Assembly (NCBI RefSeq): GCF_019703515.2
Contig: NC_059373.1
Span: 11,691,281-11,755,280 of the forward strand
Direction: 5' to 3'
Length of the DNA stretch: 64,000 nt
Origin: Myxocyprinus asiaticus
Lineage: Eukaryota > Chordata > Actinopteri > Cypriniformes > Catostomidae
Shown here: positions 24,986 to 35,487 of the stretch, in pieces
Position numbering within the stretch: the stretch's first letter is position 1
Layout: the number at the start of each line of letters is the position of its first letter
Notes under the pieces: generated by a model
Seen by the model: only the letters and a program-made list of their open reading frames with translations
The model's database searches: none
What the model was told of the DNA's origin: nothing
Translations under genes and position numbers: made by a program

Positions 24986-25450
24986 CTCATCATTTACAAT
25001 TTACATTTTACGCATTTGGCAGACGCTTTTATCCAAAGCGACTTACAGTGCACTTTCTACAGGGACAATTCCCCCGGAGCAACCTGGATTTAAGTGTCTT
25101 GCTCAAGGACACAATAGTGGTGGCTGTGGGGATCGAACCAGCAACATTCTGATTACAAGTTATGTGCTTTAGCCCACTATGCCATCACCACTCCTACTTG
25201 AAGGACTTGAGGCCTGATATGTGCGGCTGTTATCGCTGAAGTCCTAGTCAGCCTCTGTTCTCTCCGGTTCTGTGCTGGCACCGTTAGCGCAGGACTCGTA
25301 CACTGGTGTGACAATATGGCAGAGGGCAATGGCTTTCACGGCCTCGTGGATCCTGCTGCTTACGCTCTTCCGGACCTTTGGTGCAGGCGGCAGCAATTTA
25401 TGTGATGGTGTAGAACTCACAATGCTGCCATTAGATTGTGCCGAGCTCAC
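24986..25450 (-). pseudogene. atp9b: atp9b exon split by a SINE; stop codon
   Basis: The exon follows a CAG acceptor. It reads [13 protein letters not shown], a Ser/Pro-rich linker, [29 protein letters not shown], and reaches EAD, then TAG in place of Gln, then DFSDNSRTYQASSP. After the Pro codon (25202) comes a roughly 200-base tRNA-derived SINE; only then do the last two codons, GAT GAG (Asp-Glu), appear directly before a GTAAGA donor. The conserved SSPDEVALV motif of the N domain is thus cut between Pro and Asp. This exon alone carries two inactivating lesions. Confidence 0.93.
24992..25194 (-). mobile_element. tRNA-derived SINE inserted in an atp9b exon
   Basis: On the minus strand it starts GGAGTGGTGATGGCATAGTG (A-box region) and continues to GCTGGTTCGATCCCCACAGC (B box). 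It ends with the LINE-2-like tail TCGCTTTGGATAAAAGCGTC, TGCCAAATG and an A-rich (AAATGTAAATTG) end. It interrupts a coding exon between the Pro and Asp of SSPDE. A clear target duplication was not recognised; a TCAAGT duplicate precedes the head. Confidence 0.88.
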
Positions 25451-25669
25451 CTGGAGAGGTGGCACATGAAGCAAAAGCGTGAGAGTGGTCTGAATTCACT
25501 GAAGTCCCAGAGCTTGTATGTGAGTTCTCCCTAAAATTTTAAATCATTATAATTTCACTTAATAAATGCTTAAGGCACAATATTCCCACTGAAAATGTGA
25601 CTGCTGCAATCATTTACCGAAGTGTGTTGGGTTCAGCTGGCCAATGTGTGATATACAGCACATATCCAG

Positions 25670-27556
25670 TAGAGGTCAACCGATAGTGGGTTTTGCCAAT
25701 ACCAATCACTAAGGTGGGAAAACAGCCTGATAGCCGATTAATCAGGTGATAGTTTTTAAAATGTATAATAAGAATGAAAACTTTCTACTCAATGTAAAAT
25801 AATGCTGAACTTTTGTAAGTATTACTTGCCATGGCCATACTTTAATAAATTTCTCCTACACTGGTACTCTCTCCAAAGCCTTTGCCATCTGAAATTAATG
25901 AAAATGTTAATTAAAATATTACAGGTCAAATGTGTTTGTTGTTCAGCGATTACATAATACACTGCCTTACAAAGCCAAACAGCGATTGTATGCTTCATCA
26001 CTACTGACAATATTTGTTATATTATTTTATTGTCATATTAAATCTATAAATGATGTCAAAGAAAGTTAGAGAGAAAAAGGGATAGAAATAAACTCAACTC
26101 AAGTCTTGCCTTTTTAAAGGTAATTTTAGAATGGCATTGTCTATATTACAATCAGCCACAACATTAAAACCACCTGCCTAATATTGTGTAGGTCCCCCTC
26201 GTGCCACCAAACAGTGTCAACCCGCATCTCAGAATAGCATTCTGAGATTATATTCTTCTCACCACATTTGTACAGAGCGGTTATCTGAGTTACCGTAGAC
26301 TTAGGCCATTCTCTGTTGACCTCTCGCATCAACAAGGCATTTCCATCCACAGTACTGCTGCTCACTGGATATTTTTGGAACCATTCTGAGTAGATTCTAG
26401 AGACTGTCGTGCATGAAAATCCCAGGAGATCAGCAGTTAAGGAAATACTCAAACCAGCCTGTCTGGCACCAACAATCATAAATACGATTATATAATCAGC
26501 CAATTGTGTGGCTGCAGTGCATAAAATCATGCAGACACGGGTCAGGAGATTTAGTTACTGTTCACATCAACCATCAGAATGGGGAAAAAATTTGATCTCA
26601 GTGATTTGGACCGTGGCATGATTGTTGTTGCCAGATGGGCTGGTTTGAGTATTTCTGTTACTGCTGATCTCCTGGGATTTTCATGCACAACAGTCTCTAG
26701 AATTTACTCCAGATGGTGCCAAAAACAAAAAACATCCAGTGAGTGGCAGTTCTGTGGATGGAAACGCCTTGTTGATGAGAGAGGTCAACAGAGAATGGCC
26801 AGACTGGTTCGAACTGACAAAGTCTACAGTAACTCAGATAACCACTCTTTACATTGTGGTGAGAAGAATAGCATCTCAGAATACTATTCTGAGATGTGGG
26901 TTTGTGCTGTTTTGGCAGAACGAGGGGGACCTACACAATATTAGGTAGGTGGTTTTAATGTTGTGGCTGATCGGTATATATCCATTTGCCCTCAAATGAA
27001 CACATTGTTTTATATTACAATGTGCCCACTCATGAATATCAAATTAATTTCAGACGGATATATTTTACCATGCTCTTTTTTGTACATAACTACCTACGTC
27101 ATAAAATTAGGAAGTTTGGACAGAAGTTCATTTTGTCAGAATGGAGAAAAGTTTGGGAAACTTTATAGTCAAAAAACAACGAAACGGAAAACTCTTAAAC
27201 TGTTCCTATGCGCGTGCATTCACACAATGCGCTTGGTCTTCTAAAGCAAATGAACAGCTGAACAAAAACAAAAACTCAGGCAGCATATTCATATAAGGTT
27301 CCCATTAATGATTGATTTATACCTGAAAAAACAGCTAATGTCCATTTAACTGTCCTCTCCACCTTGTCGGCAATGCAATTCTCCAGTGCAGCGATTAGTT
27401 ACAAACAAATCAATTATTAAACTACCTTTGGTTGTCTTAAATTACTTATATATTGTACCATGACAATAATAATAACGTGCATTGTGTACATTATAGTTAA
27501 AAATGCAATCATTGGGCCCGATTAATCGGTAAATCCGATATATCGGTCGACCTCTA
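25670..27556. mobile_element. hAT-type element with nested Tc1 palindrome
   Basis: Termini TAGAGGTCAACCGATA and (right) TATCGGTCGACCTCTA form inverted repeats. They are flanked by the 8-bp duplication ATATCCAG/ATATCAAG with one mismatch, as expected for hAT elements. The CCGATTAATC motif recurs at both ends. No transposase remains; the interior holds a Tc1 derivative. Confidence 0.8.
26149..26974. mobile_element. Head-to-head palindromic Tc1 derivative (copy 1)
   Basis: Starts CAATCAGCCACAACATTAAA and ends in its complement TTTAATGTTGTGGCTGATCGG, between TA dinucleotides. Both arms carry the same transposase N-terminal region in opposite orientation: GARQAGLSISLTADLLGFSC on the minus strand, and MGKKFDLSDLDRGMIVVARW with AGLSISVTADLLGFSC on the plus strand. 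The catalytic C-terminal half is missing. The result is an inverted repeat of about 340-bp arms. Confidence 0.85.
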
Positions 27557-27878
27557 ATATCAAGTTGTACTCAGATTACCAATAAAACACAAATGTCTCT
27601 GAACAAGCCTCCCTTACCCTTCACTAACAACAACAAGCAAATGTTTCTAAAACATTTTAGTCCAAATAGGGTTGCAGCAGAGTTTTTAAAATCAAATTTA
27701 AGACTTTTTAAGACCTTTTTCAAGACCTGAACAAATAAAATTAATACTGTATGCCCATACCAAAACAAACCAACACAATCTCAAAATAAATCATGTATCA
27801 CAGACTCTTACTTAAACAGGCAGCAGCACACATTCAACATAGACTTAACATTGCTTTTCAGTAAAACAGTGTAGGATA

Positions 27879-29459
27879 CAGGTGCATCTCAATAAATTAG
27901 AATGTCATGGAAAAGTTCATTTATTTCAGTAATTCAACTCAGATTGTGAAACTTGTGTATTAAATAAATTCAGTGCACACAGACTGAAGTAGTTTAAGTA
28001 TTTGGTTCTTTTAATTGTGATGATTTTGGCTCACATTTAACAAAAACCCACCAATTCACTATCTCAAAAAATTAGAATACATCATAAGACCAATAAAAAA
28101 AACATTTTTAGTGAATTGCTGGCCTTCTGGAAAGTATGTTCATTTACTGTATATGTACTCAATACTTGGTAGGGGCTCCTTTTGCTTTAATTACTGCCTC
28201 AATTCAGCGTGGCATGGAGGTGATCAGTTTGTGGCACTGCTGAGGTGGTATGGAAGCCCAGGTTTCTGTGACAGTGGCCTTCAGCTCATCTGCATTTTTT
28301 GGTCTCTTGTTTCTCATTTTCCTCTTGACAATACCCCATAGATTCTCTATGGGGTTCAGGTCGGGTGAGTTTGCTGGCCAGTCAAGCACACCAACACCAT
28401 GGTCATTTAACCAACTTTTGGTGCTTTTGGCAGTGTGGGCAGGTGCCAAATCCTGCTGGAAAATGAAATCAGCATCTTTAAAAAGCTGGTCAGCAGAAGG
28501 AAGCCTGAAGTGCTCCAGAATTTCTTGGTAAATGGGTGCAGTGACTTTGGTTTTCAAAAAACACAATGGACCAACACCAGCAGATGACATTGCACCCCAA
28601 ATCATCACAGACTGTGGAAACTTAACACTGGACTTCAAGCAACTTGGGCTATGAGCTTCTCCACCCTTCCTCCAGACTCTAGGACCTTGGTTTCCAAATG
28701 AAATACAAAACTTGCTCTCATCTGAAAAGAGGACTTTGGAACACTGGGCAACAGTCCAGTTCTTCTTCTCCTTAGCCCATGTAAGACGCCTCTGACGTTG
28801 TCTGTGGTTCAGGAGTGGCTTAACAAGAGGAATACGACAACTGTAGCCAAATTCCTTGACATGTCTATGTGTGGTGGCTCTTGATGCCTTGACCCCAGCC
28901 TCAGTCCATTCCTTGTGAAGTTCACCCAAATTCTTGAATCGATTTTGCTTGACAATCATAATGCTGCGGTTCTCTCGGTTGGTTATGCATCTTTTTCTTC
29001 CACACTTTTTCCTTCCACTCAACTTTCTGTTTACATGCTTGGATACAGCACTCTGTGAACAGCCAGCTTCTTTGGCAATGAATGTTTGTGGCTTATCCTC
29101 CTTGTGAAGGGTGTCAATGATTGTCTTCTGGACAACTGTCAGATCAGCAGTCTTCCCCATGATTGTGTAGCCTAGTGAACCAAATTGAGAGACCATTTTG
29201 AAGGCTCAGGAAACCTTTGCAGGTGTTTTGAGTTGATTAGCTGATTGGCATGTCACCATATTCTAATTTTTTGAGATAGTGAATTGGTGGGTTTTTGTTA
29301 AATGTGAGCCAAAATCATCACAATTAAAAGAACCAAAGACTTAAACTACTTCAATCTGTGTGCATTGAATTTATTTAATACACGAGTTTCACAATTTGAG
29401 TTGAATTACTGAAATAAATGAACTTTTCCACGACATTCTAATTTATTGAGATGCACCTG
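27879..29459 (-). mobile_element. Full-length Tc1-like transposon, copy 1 (premature stop)
   Basis: Bounded by TA and by about 200-bp inverted repeats starting CAGGTGCATCTCAATAAATT. The minus strand encodes a Tc1 transposase: N-terminal HTH (MGKTADLTVVQKTIIDTLHK), NRKLSGRKKCGRKR basic stretch, and DD34E residues in FSDESKF, QQDLAPAHTA and NPIENLWG (34 residues between the second Asp and the Glu). CGA to TGA at 28204-28206 ends the frame at 330 residues, about 19 short of copy 2, losing only the extreme C-terminus. Whether this product is active cannot be told. Confidence 0.95.
28204..29196 (-). CDS. Tc1 transposase, 330 aa, truncated at C-terminus
   Basis: DD34E transposase that would bind the inverted repeats and cut and paste the element at TA. 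The likely start is the Met of MGKTADL (12 residues inside the open frame), as in related Tc1 proteins. A helix-turn-helix lies at about residues 15-60, GRKKCGRKRC is a likely nuclear localisation/AT-hook-like stretch, and the catalytic domain runs from about 150 to the end with all three acidic residues present. It stops after SMPR, where copy 2 continues with IEAVIKAKGAPTKYWVHIQ. Confidence 0.88.
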   Translation of the reverse strand: MVSQFGSLGYTIMGKTADLTVVQKTIIDTLHKEDKPQTFIAKEAGCSQSAVSKHVNRKLSGRKKCGRKRCITNRENRSIMIVKQNRFKNLGELHKEWTEAGVKASRATTHRHVKEFGYSCRIPLVKPLLNHRQRQRRLTWAKEKKNWTVAQCSKVLFSDESKFCISFGNQGPRVWRKGGEAHSPSCLKSSVKFPQSVMIWGAMSSAGVGPLCFLKTKVTAPIYQEILEHFRLPSADQLFKDADFIFQQDLAPAHTAKSTKSWLNDHGVGVLDWPANSPDLNPIENLWGIVKRKMRNKRPKNADELKATVTETWASIPPQQCHKLITSMPR

Positions 29460-30291
29460 TATATGCAAGTTTAAAATACTCAAGACATGTTTTCCACATA
29501 TATATCACATTAAAATTGGTTTGTGTACCATTATGTGAATAGACACAAATTAAAGGTCGACTGATATTGGATTGTGCTGATTTGATAATGTGTTGAAAAA
29601 AAGCCAGTTAGTCTTTTAAAATTTGTAGCCTATATTGATGCTCTTAGTCTTTCCATCCTGTGATGAAGAGGGCCAGACAGAGGCTACAAGAGTTCAAATT
29701 TAATTAAATTCCAGATGCACTTTATGCATGGAACTTTTGATTAACTTTTAAAGGCACTTTAACTTTGAAATACACCGGTGACTCTTATTTTGAAATGTTT
29801 GTGCTTCACTGCTTCCAGCTGCTCATTCAAACAAATTAGGGATATAAAATGTGCACTCCTACACTAATCTATAACGTATTACAATATAAACACTGTCATA
29901 TTTCATCAACATTATATCATCATCAGCAACAGTTGATCTTTAGTGATGGCTTGTCATAAATTTCCGATATGGCCTAATGATTGTGAACTGTTCTGCAACA
30001 GCTGGAAACACTCACAAGCCTCCACGTGCTTGGAGAAATACAACAGTGTCACGTTTTCACTCTGAAAGATGCAGCGCATGCATTTATTTAATTAAATCGT
30101 ATTCTTTTGAAGTTAAATAATCACATTAGGTCATATCAAGATTCCTGTCTTTCCACCCCCAAATTTAAGACATCTTTAAATATAAATTAAGACGTTTGTT
30201 GTATCATTTAAGATATTTAAGACTTTTTATGACCTTAAATTTTGAAAAATTTAAGACATTTTAAGACTTTTTAAGGATCCGCGGGAATCCT

Positions 30292-32283
30292 GTCAAACAC
30301 ATTCATAAATCAGTTAAATTATGTACAATTCTGGTGACGTAGTATATTGTATAAGAACTTTGTAATGGAGTCAGTAAATATGAATGCACGTCTCACCTCA
30401 CTGGGGAAAAATGTGGTTTCTTCAGTGTCTCTCCACACCACACAGAAATTCAGATTTTAAAAGCATTCAAAATTCAAATATAAAGTTCAAAATAAACAAG
30501 ATTCGCAGAATCATTCTATTCAGCAAAGACAGAAAGACCGAACACATCAACTTGAAGGTAAACCCTGAAAGAATAAACTGAATCCTGTACCACAACTTGT
30601 GCTAGCAACACTTAGGTCACAGGTTCGATTCTCAGAGAATGCATGTACCAGTAAAATATATAGCTTGAAGGCACTGTAAGTGGCTTTGGATAAATGCATC
30701 TGCCAAATGCAAAAAATGTAAATGTAGAAGAAACATGCCATAACTCTATTCTACAGTCACTTGTCTTTTCTGAGCCATAGTGTGTAGTATTACAACAAAG
30801 GTATGAGCTCAGGAAGTGTAATTGTGAGCTTTCACACTAGGACAAAAAGGAGGAAAAAAACAAAGATTTCATCAGCATGTCTCCTGGCATCTGAATCCCA
30901 TACAGTCTCTGAAACTTATCAATTTACATAAGAGCTGTGAGTCTGTGTGTGCGTGTGTGTTTGACAGAGTTTGCTGTGCTCCACTGGAGCAGGAGATTTC
31001 TCTTAATGAACTCCTCTTTCCTCAGAGCTCTGCTGAGGGGAAGAGATGACAACCTGCACACAGTCTCCTCTCACAGACTCACAAGTACAGAGAAAGACCG
31101 TCAATTGGCTTACTGTGCAGGTTTCCTGCTTTTGGAAATATGAATGGTAAATATGAAACCCAATTGTGACTGCTTGCCCAATATCTCTTTCAGCTATTGC
31201 AATCAAAATTTATTCACTAAACCGGTGATACTGTGGTACTCAACCTTGACCAGTTCAGAAGCCAGGTTTTAATAAATCCATTTTGATTGTAAGAGCCATA
31301 CTTGGAAAAAGGTCCTATATTTCCAATTTTTCAAAATGTGAGATTATACCACCAAAAAGCAGTCATATGCACTTTCTCAGACCATTCGATATGAATAGAA
31401 AAAAATATATATATTTCCCACTTCTCTCTGAAGAGCTAACAAGTTATCCATGCTACTGACAATTGTCCTGACCTTTTTAACAAATTAATTTTCATGACTT
31501 TTCAAGTTGTTCGTGATTACTGGATTGAGACTGCATTCACAAAGAACAATTTCTGGGCAGAACTGACATATTGGGTTGCATAGGTCTTGCAACCGTGAAC
31601 TGAACCATATCCTTTAGATTGGAATATCTGGTTTTGATAATAAAAAAACCAAAAAAAACATTCAAGTTGAAAATGCTTGTAGGACAGATGAGATCTGTCT
31701 CTACACTCACACTGGCCAAATCTTACTATGAGATTCTACCTTTACAAAACATCAGCTGTGTTTAATATCAACTTCTTTATACACATAACTCTCCAGAGAG
31801 AATCAGAGCTATAACTGCCCCATGCAGAAGCTGTAAATTACATTATGTTTATTGATTCCTGTCAAATTCGATTTCACAAAACTTGTTGGACACGGACTCT
31901 GACACATCCTGAGGGGGGACATAATAAGGCTATGATCGCTCATATCATGGTTACATTTCAACCTGCCTGCCACTTTGTCATCACATTAATAAAGGACCAT
32001 GAAGCATGGAAATCAATTGTTTAAGAGGCTTTACCACTGTGTCACACAGTTGATGGCACAAAACACACACACACACACCCGCACACATCCACAATTCGAT
32101 TACAGCTAGAAATACATGTCATCACTTATGAAGATAAGGGGTCTTTAAGTAGCAAAATGACTAAAGACTACAAAGAGGCACTAGAAAAGTTTTTGCGAGG
32201 AGCTGGATGTTTACAATTGCTATAAACATGATGGCAGTGGATTTCACAGTAGTGATGTTAACAATGAAAGATGTCAATCACAC
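30292..32283. other. Intron; SINE tail and nothing else recognised
   Basis: Apart from the tRNA-like repeat at 30580-30726, I see no exon, RNA gene or transposon termini. A CACA run lies near 32063-32076. Confidence 0.5.
30580..30726 (+). mobile_element. tRNA-derived SINE fragment
   Basis: ACAGGTTCGATTCTCAG fits a B box, and GTGGCTTTGGATAAATGCAT with CTGCCAAATG forms the LINE-2-like tail shared with the SINE in the atp9b exon. The head is decayed. Confidence 0.7.
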
Positions 32284-32396
32284 CTGAGCATAGGACTGGA
32301 TGATGTGACTCTGGATCTCATTCATAGTGTTAGCTCCGTACGAGACTGTACCGAGTTGGAGACGCTTGAAGACCATCTCATTCTGGGTCAGAGTGC
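32284..32396 (-). pseudogene. atp9b: atp9b exon fragment: [20 protein letters not shown]
   Basis: A complete exon of 113 bases, phase 1 to 0, CAG acceptor and GTGTGA donor. It reads [20 protein letters not shown], then [18 protein letters not shown]. It is open and very close to ATP9B. It begins the P/N-domain border after the phosphorylation site. Confidence 0.95.
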
Positions 32397-32799
32397 CTGG
32401 AGAAACAGCACACAATATATAAAATACAAAAGAGAAATCAATAGATATTATAAAACTTTTGGATGTGCAAAACAGTTTCAATGACATACAAGTAAAGTGA
32501 GAAAAAAGAAAAATGGAAGAGACAGAGAATGAGATCTAAATCTATTTACATCTCATTCTAAGACATCTGGAAATATGTTTAGTATAATTCAGAACCAATA
32601 TAATAGGTGTGGCTGAGAAACAGATAAAAAATGGAAGTCCTTTTTTAACTCTAAATCTCCACTTTCACTTTCACATAAAAGTCACATGTGGTGCCTGTTT
32701 ATTTTCATTTTCACATCTGAAAATAAAAGTTAAAATGGAGAATTAGAGTTAAAAAAATTCTGTTTCTCATCCACACCTATCATATTGCTTCTGAAAATA

Positions 32800-34374
32800 G
32801 AGGTGCATCTCAATAAATTAGAATGTCGTGGAAAAGTTCATTTATTTCAGTAATTCAACTCAAATTGTGAAACTTGTGTATTAAATAAATTCAATGCACA
32901 CAGACTTAAGTAGTTTAAGTCTTTGGTTCTTTTAATTGTGATGATTTTGGCTCACATTTAAAAAAAACCCACCAATTCACTATCTCAAAAAATTAGAATA
33001 CATCATAAGACCAATAAGAAAAACATTTTTAGTGAATTGTTGGCCTTCTGGAAAGTATGTTCATTTACTGTATATGTACCCAATACTTGGTAGGGGCTCC
33101 TTTTGCTTTAATTACTGCCTCAATTCGGCGTGGCATGGAGGTGATCAGTTTGTGGCACTGCTGAGGTGGTATGGAAGCCCAGGTTTCTTTGACAGTGGCC
33201 TTCAGCTCATCTGCATTTTTTGGTCTCTTGTTTCTCATTTTCCTCTTGACAATACCCCATAGATTCTCTATGGGGTTCAGGTCTGGTGAGTTTGCTGGCC
33301 AGTCAAGCACACCAACACCATGGTCATTTAACCAACTTTTGGTACTTTTGGCAGTGTGGGCATGTGCCAAATCCTGCTGGAAAATGAAATCAGCATCTTT
33401 AAAAAGCTGGTCAGCAGAAGGAAGCATGAAGTGCTCCAAAATTTCTTGGTAAACGGGTGCAGTGACTTTGGTTTTCAAAAAACACAATGGACCAACACCA
33501 GCAGATGACATTGCACCCCAAATCATCACAGACTGTGGAAACGTAACACTGGACTTCAAGCAACTTGGGCTATGAGCTTCTCCACCCTTCCTCCAGACTC
33601 TAGGACCTTGGTTTCCAAATGAAATACAAAACTTGCTCTCATCTGAAAAGAGGACTTTGGACCACTGGGCAACAGTCCAGTTCTTCTTCTCCTTAGCCCA
33701 GGTAAGACGCCTCTGACGTTGTCTGTGGTTCAGGAGTGGCTTAACAAGAGGAATACGACTACTGTAGCCAAATTCCTTGACATGTCTGTGTGTGTTTGAT
33801 GCCTTGACCCCAGCCTCAGTCCATTCCTTGTGAAGTTCACCCAAATTCTTGAATCGATTTTGCTGGACAATCATAAGGCTGCGGTTCTCTCGGTTGGTTG
33901 TGCATCTTTTTCTTCCACACTTTTTCCTTCCACTCAACTTTCTGTTAACATGCTTGGATACAGCACTCTGTGAACAGCCAGCTTCTTTGGCAATGAATGT
34001 TTGTGGCTTACCCTCCTTGTGAAGGGTGTCAATGATTGTCTTCTGGACAACTGTCAGATCAGCAGTCTTCCCCATGATTGTGTAGCCTAGTGAACCAAAC
34101 TGAGAGACCATTTTGAAGGCTCAGGAAACCTTTGCAGGTGTTTTGAGTTGATTAGCTGATTGGCATGTCAAAATATTCTAATTTTTTGAGATAGTGAATT
34201 GGTGGGTTTTTGTTAAATGTGAGCCAAAATCATCACAATTAAAAGAACCAAAGACTTAAACTACTTCAGTCTGTGTGCATTGAATTTATTTAATACACGA
34301 GTTTCACAATTTGAGTTGAATTACTGAAATAAATGAACTTTTCCACGACATTCTAATTTATTGAGATGCACCTG
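32800..34374 (-). mobile_element. Full-length Tc1-like transposon, copy 2 (open transposase)
   Basis: Same family and nearly the same sequence as the copy at 27879. Flanked by TA; the first base at the left end is G instead of C. Inverted repeats of about 200 bp are preserved. The transposase frame is open to its natural end. It sits inside an older MITE. Confidence 0.95.
33065..34111 (-). CDS. Tc1 transposase, 348 aa, open
   Basis: DD34E Tc1 transposase with no stop codon. The HTH domain, basic GRKKCGRKRC stretch and catalytic acids (FSDESKF, QQD, NPIENLWG) are all present. Differences from copy 1: a two-residue loss in KASRATTHRH (here KASNTHRH), Pro to His directly after the second catalytic Asp motif (DLAHAHTA), Cys to Ser and other single changes, and an intact C-terminus ending in KYWVHIQ. 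The start is probably the Met of MGKTADL rather than the upstream one. The Pro to His change next to the active site may impair it. Confidence 0.9.
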   Translation of the reverse strand: MVSQFGSLGYTIMGKTADLTVVQKTIIDTLHKEGKPQTFIAKEAGCSQSAVSKHVNRKLSGRKKCGRKRCTTNRENRSLMIVQQNRFKNLGELHKEWTEAGVKASNTHRHVKEFGYSSRIPLVKPLLNHRQRQRRLTWAKEKKNWTVAQWSKVLFSDESKFCISFGNQGPRVWRKGGEAHSPSCLKSSVTFPQSVMIWGAMSSAGVGPLCFLKTKVTAPVYQEILEHFMLPSADQLFKDADFIFQQDLAHAHTAKSTKSWLNDHGVGVLDWPANSPDLNPIENLWGIVKRKMRNKRPKNADELKATVKETWASIPPQQCHKLITSMPRRIEAVIKAKGAPTKYWVHIQ

Positions 34375-34611
34375 TATGGATTCAGTAAGACCACTGGAGT
34401 CTTATGGATTACTTCTATGTTTCCCTAATGTAATTTTTGGAGCTACAAAGGTCTGATCACCATTCACTTGCATTGCATGGACCTACAGAGCTGAGCTATT
34501 TCTGGGATGGCATGAGGGTGAGTAAATCATGAGAGAATTTTCATTTTTGGAACTATTCCTTTAAGAGTTGTAGATGAGTGCTATAATAAATGGATAAAAG
34601 TCTGAAAGTAC

Positions 34612-34754
34612 CCATTTTGTCTGTGAGCAGGTCTACCTGACGCCCCAGCTCTTCTGGTATGGCACTTGTCCGAACCACAGTACCTGGAATATTTTCATCC
34701 TTCATAATCATCCAACCATATGCTGACTTCCCCATGTCCAGGTTTACTCTCAGA
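34612..34754 (-). pseudogene. atp9b: atp9b exon fragment with catalytic motif DKMG instead of DKTG
   Basis: A complete 143-base exon between a CAG acceptor and a GTACTT donor, phases 2 and 1. It reads [20 protein letters not shown], then [20 protein letters not shown] and VDLLTDKMG. The aspartate that is phosphorylated in all P-type ATPases is kept, but the next-but-one Thr is Met (ACG to ATG at 34613-34615). The next exon supplies the following Thr, so the product would read DKMGT. The change fits loss of constraint. Confidence 0.95.
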
Positions 34755-34878
34755 CTGGACACATAGATACAAATATCTTGAAATGCTTTACCCTTATCAT
34801 GATATATCATCAAATGATGATTTTGCAGTTGTAATATTGCATATTAGTGTAATCTGGGCAATAATACCATAAATGTAC

Positions 34879-35009
34879 CTAATGGGGATGTTGTAAGAAA
34901 ACAGAACCACAAAACGGAAGAGGTTATGAAACCATGGCCCAAGAAAGCCCTGCAGAGTGACCGTAACAACAGACAAAACGACCTGGGCCAGGAACAGAGC
35001 TTTCGTTAG
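34879..35009 (-). pseudogene. atp9b: atp9b exon fragment: [13 protein letters not shown], acceptor lost
   Basis: This codes for [20 protein letters not shown], then [13 protein letters not shown] and [10 protein letters not shown], and ends in AG before GTACAT. It is the second membrane hairpin of the flippase. The body is open. The start is degraded: a pyrimidine-rich run ends in CTGC directly before the coding part, with no AG where the acceptor should be. The exact 5' edge is therefore uncertain. Confidence 0.88.
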
Positions 35010-35144
35010 GCAGAGAGATAAATGGAATAATTGAGATCATCTTCACTCAAATCATGGTACCCTGTATATCCTCCATCTTTGTGTATTATTTGATGCTTTT
35101 GTACTAAAATAGAGGCAGATTTTTCCCCCTTAAATGTCACCTTA

Positions 35145-35480
35145 AAGTAATATTGCTGGTTCAATACAAATTAAGCTCAAACAACAGCATTTGTGGCATT
35201 ATGCTGATTACCACAAAAAATAATTGACTTGTCCCTCCTTTTCTTCAAAAGAAGAAAAAAAATCGTGTTTACAGTGAGGCAGTAAAAATGGAAGTGAATG
35301 GGGCCAATGTTTGGAGGGTTTAAAAGGCAAAATTGTGAAGCTTACAATTTTAGTCAACTATGTTGAACTTGACACAGCCTCCTAAAAAACACAGCAGCAC
35401 TTTGAGAACCATTGAGATGCAATGCAACCAAAGTGAGACAATCCAGAAGAGTCCGTGTGACGCATAAGTACACAGAGCAA
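35145..35480. mobile_element. Fragment of second palindromic MITE family (GCATTTGTGGCATTATGCTG)
   Basis: TTGCTGGTTCAATACAAATT, GCATTTGTGGCATTATGCTG and GAAGTGAATGGGGCCAATGT correspond to the better preserved palindrome near 50310-50945. Only one arm is clear here. Confidence 0.65.
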
Positions 35481-35487
35481 CAATTAC

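Larger units (their letters stand above)
27667..30289. mobile_element. hAT-like remnant carrying a Tc1 element
   Basis: Left part TAGGGTTGCAGCAGAG with AAGACTTTTTAAGACC, and right part TTTTAAGACTTTTTAAGGAT then CCGCGGGAATCCTG, match in inverted orientation. Such TTTAAGAC-rich ends are common in fish hAT-type repeats. It is split by the full-length Tc1 element; a second fragment resembling the GGTCGACTGATATTGG hAT end lies near 29555. Boundaries are approximate. Confidence 0.55.
32595..34565. mobile_element. Palindromic MITE split by Tc1 copy 2
   Basis: The left part (AGGTGTGGCTGAGAAACAG, central TTTCACTTTCACAT palindrome, CCTATCATATTGCTTCTGAA) and right part (CACTGGAGTCTTATGGATTA, TTCATTTTTGGAACTATTCC) are the two pieces of one MITE copy. 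The outer left arm is missing or diverged. Confidence 0.75.

Noticed and set aside
28250..28531. Plus-strand 93-codon frame (and its twin at 33171)
   Set aside because: Antisense shadow of the Tc1 transposase; it appears in both copies because the element does.
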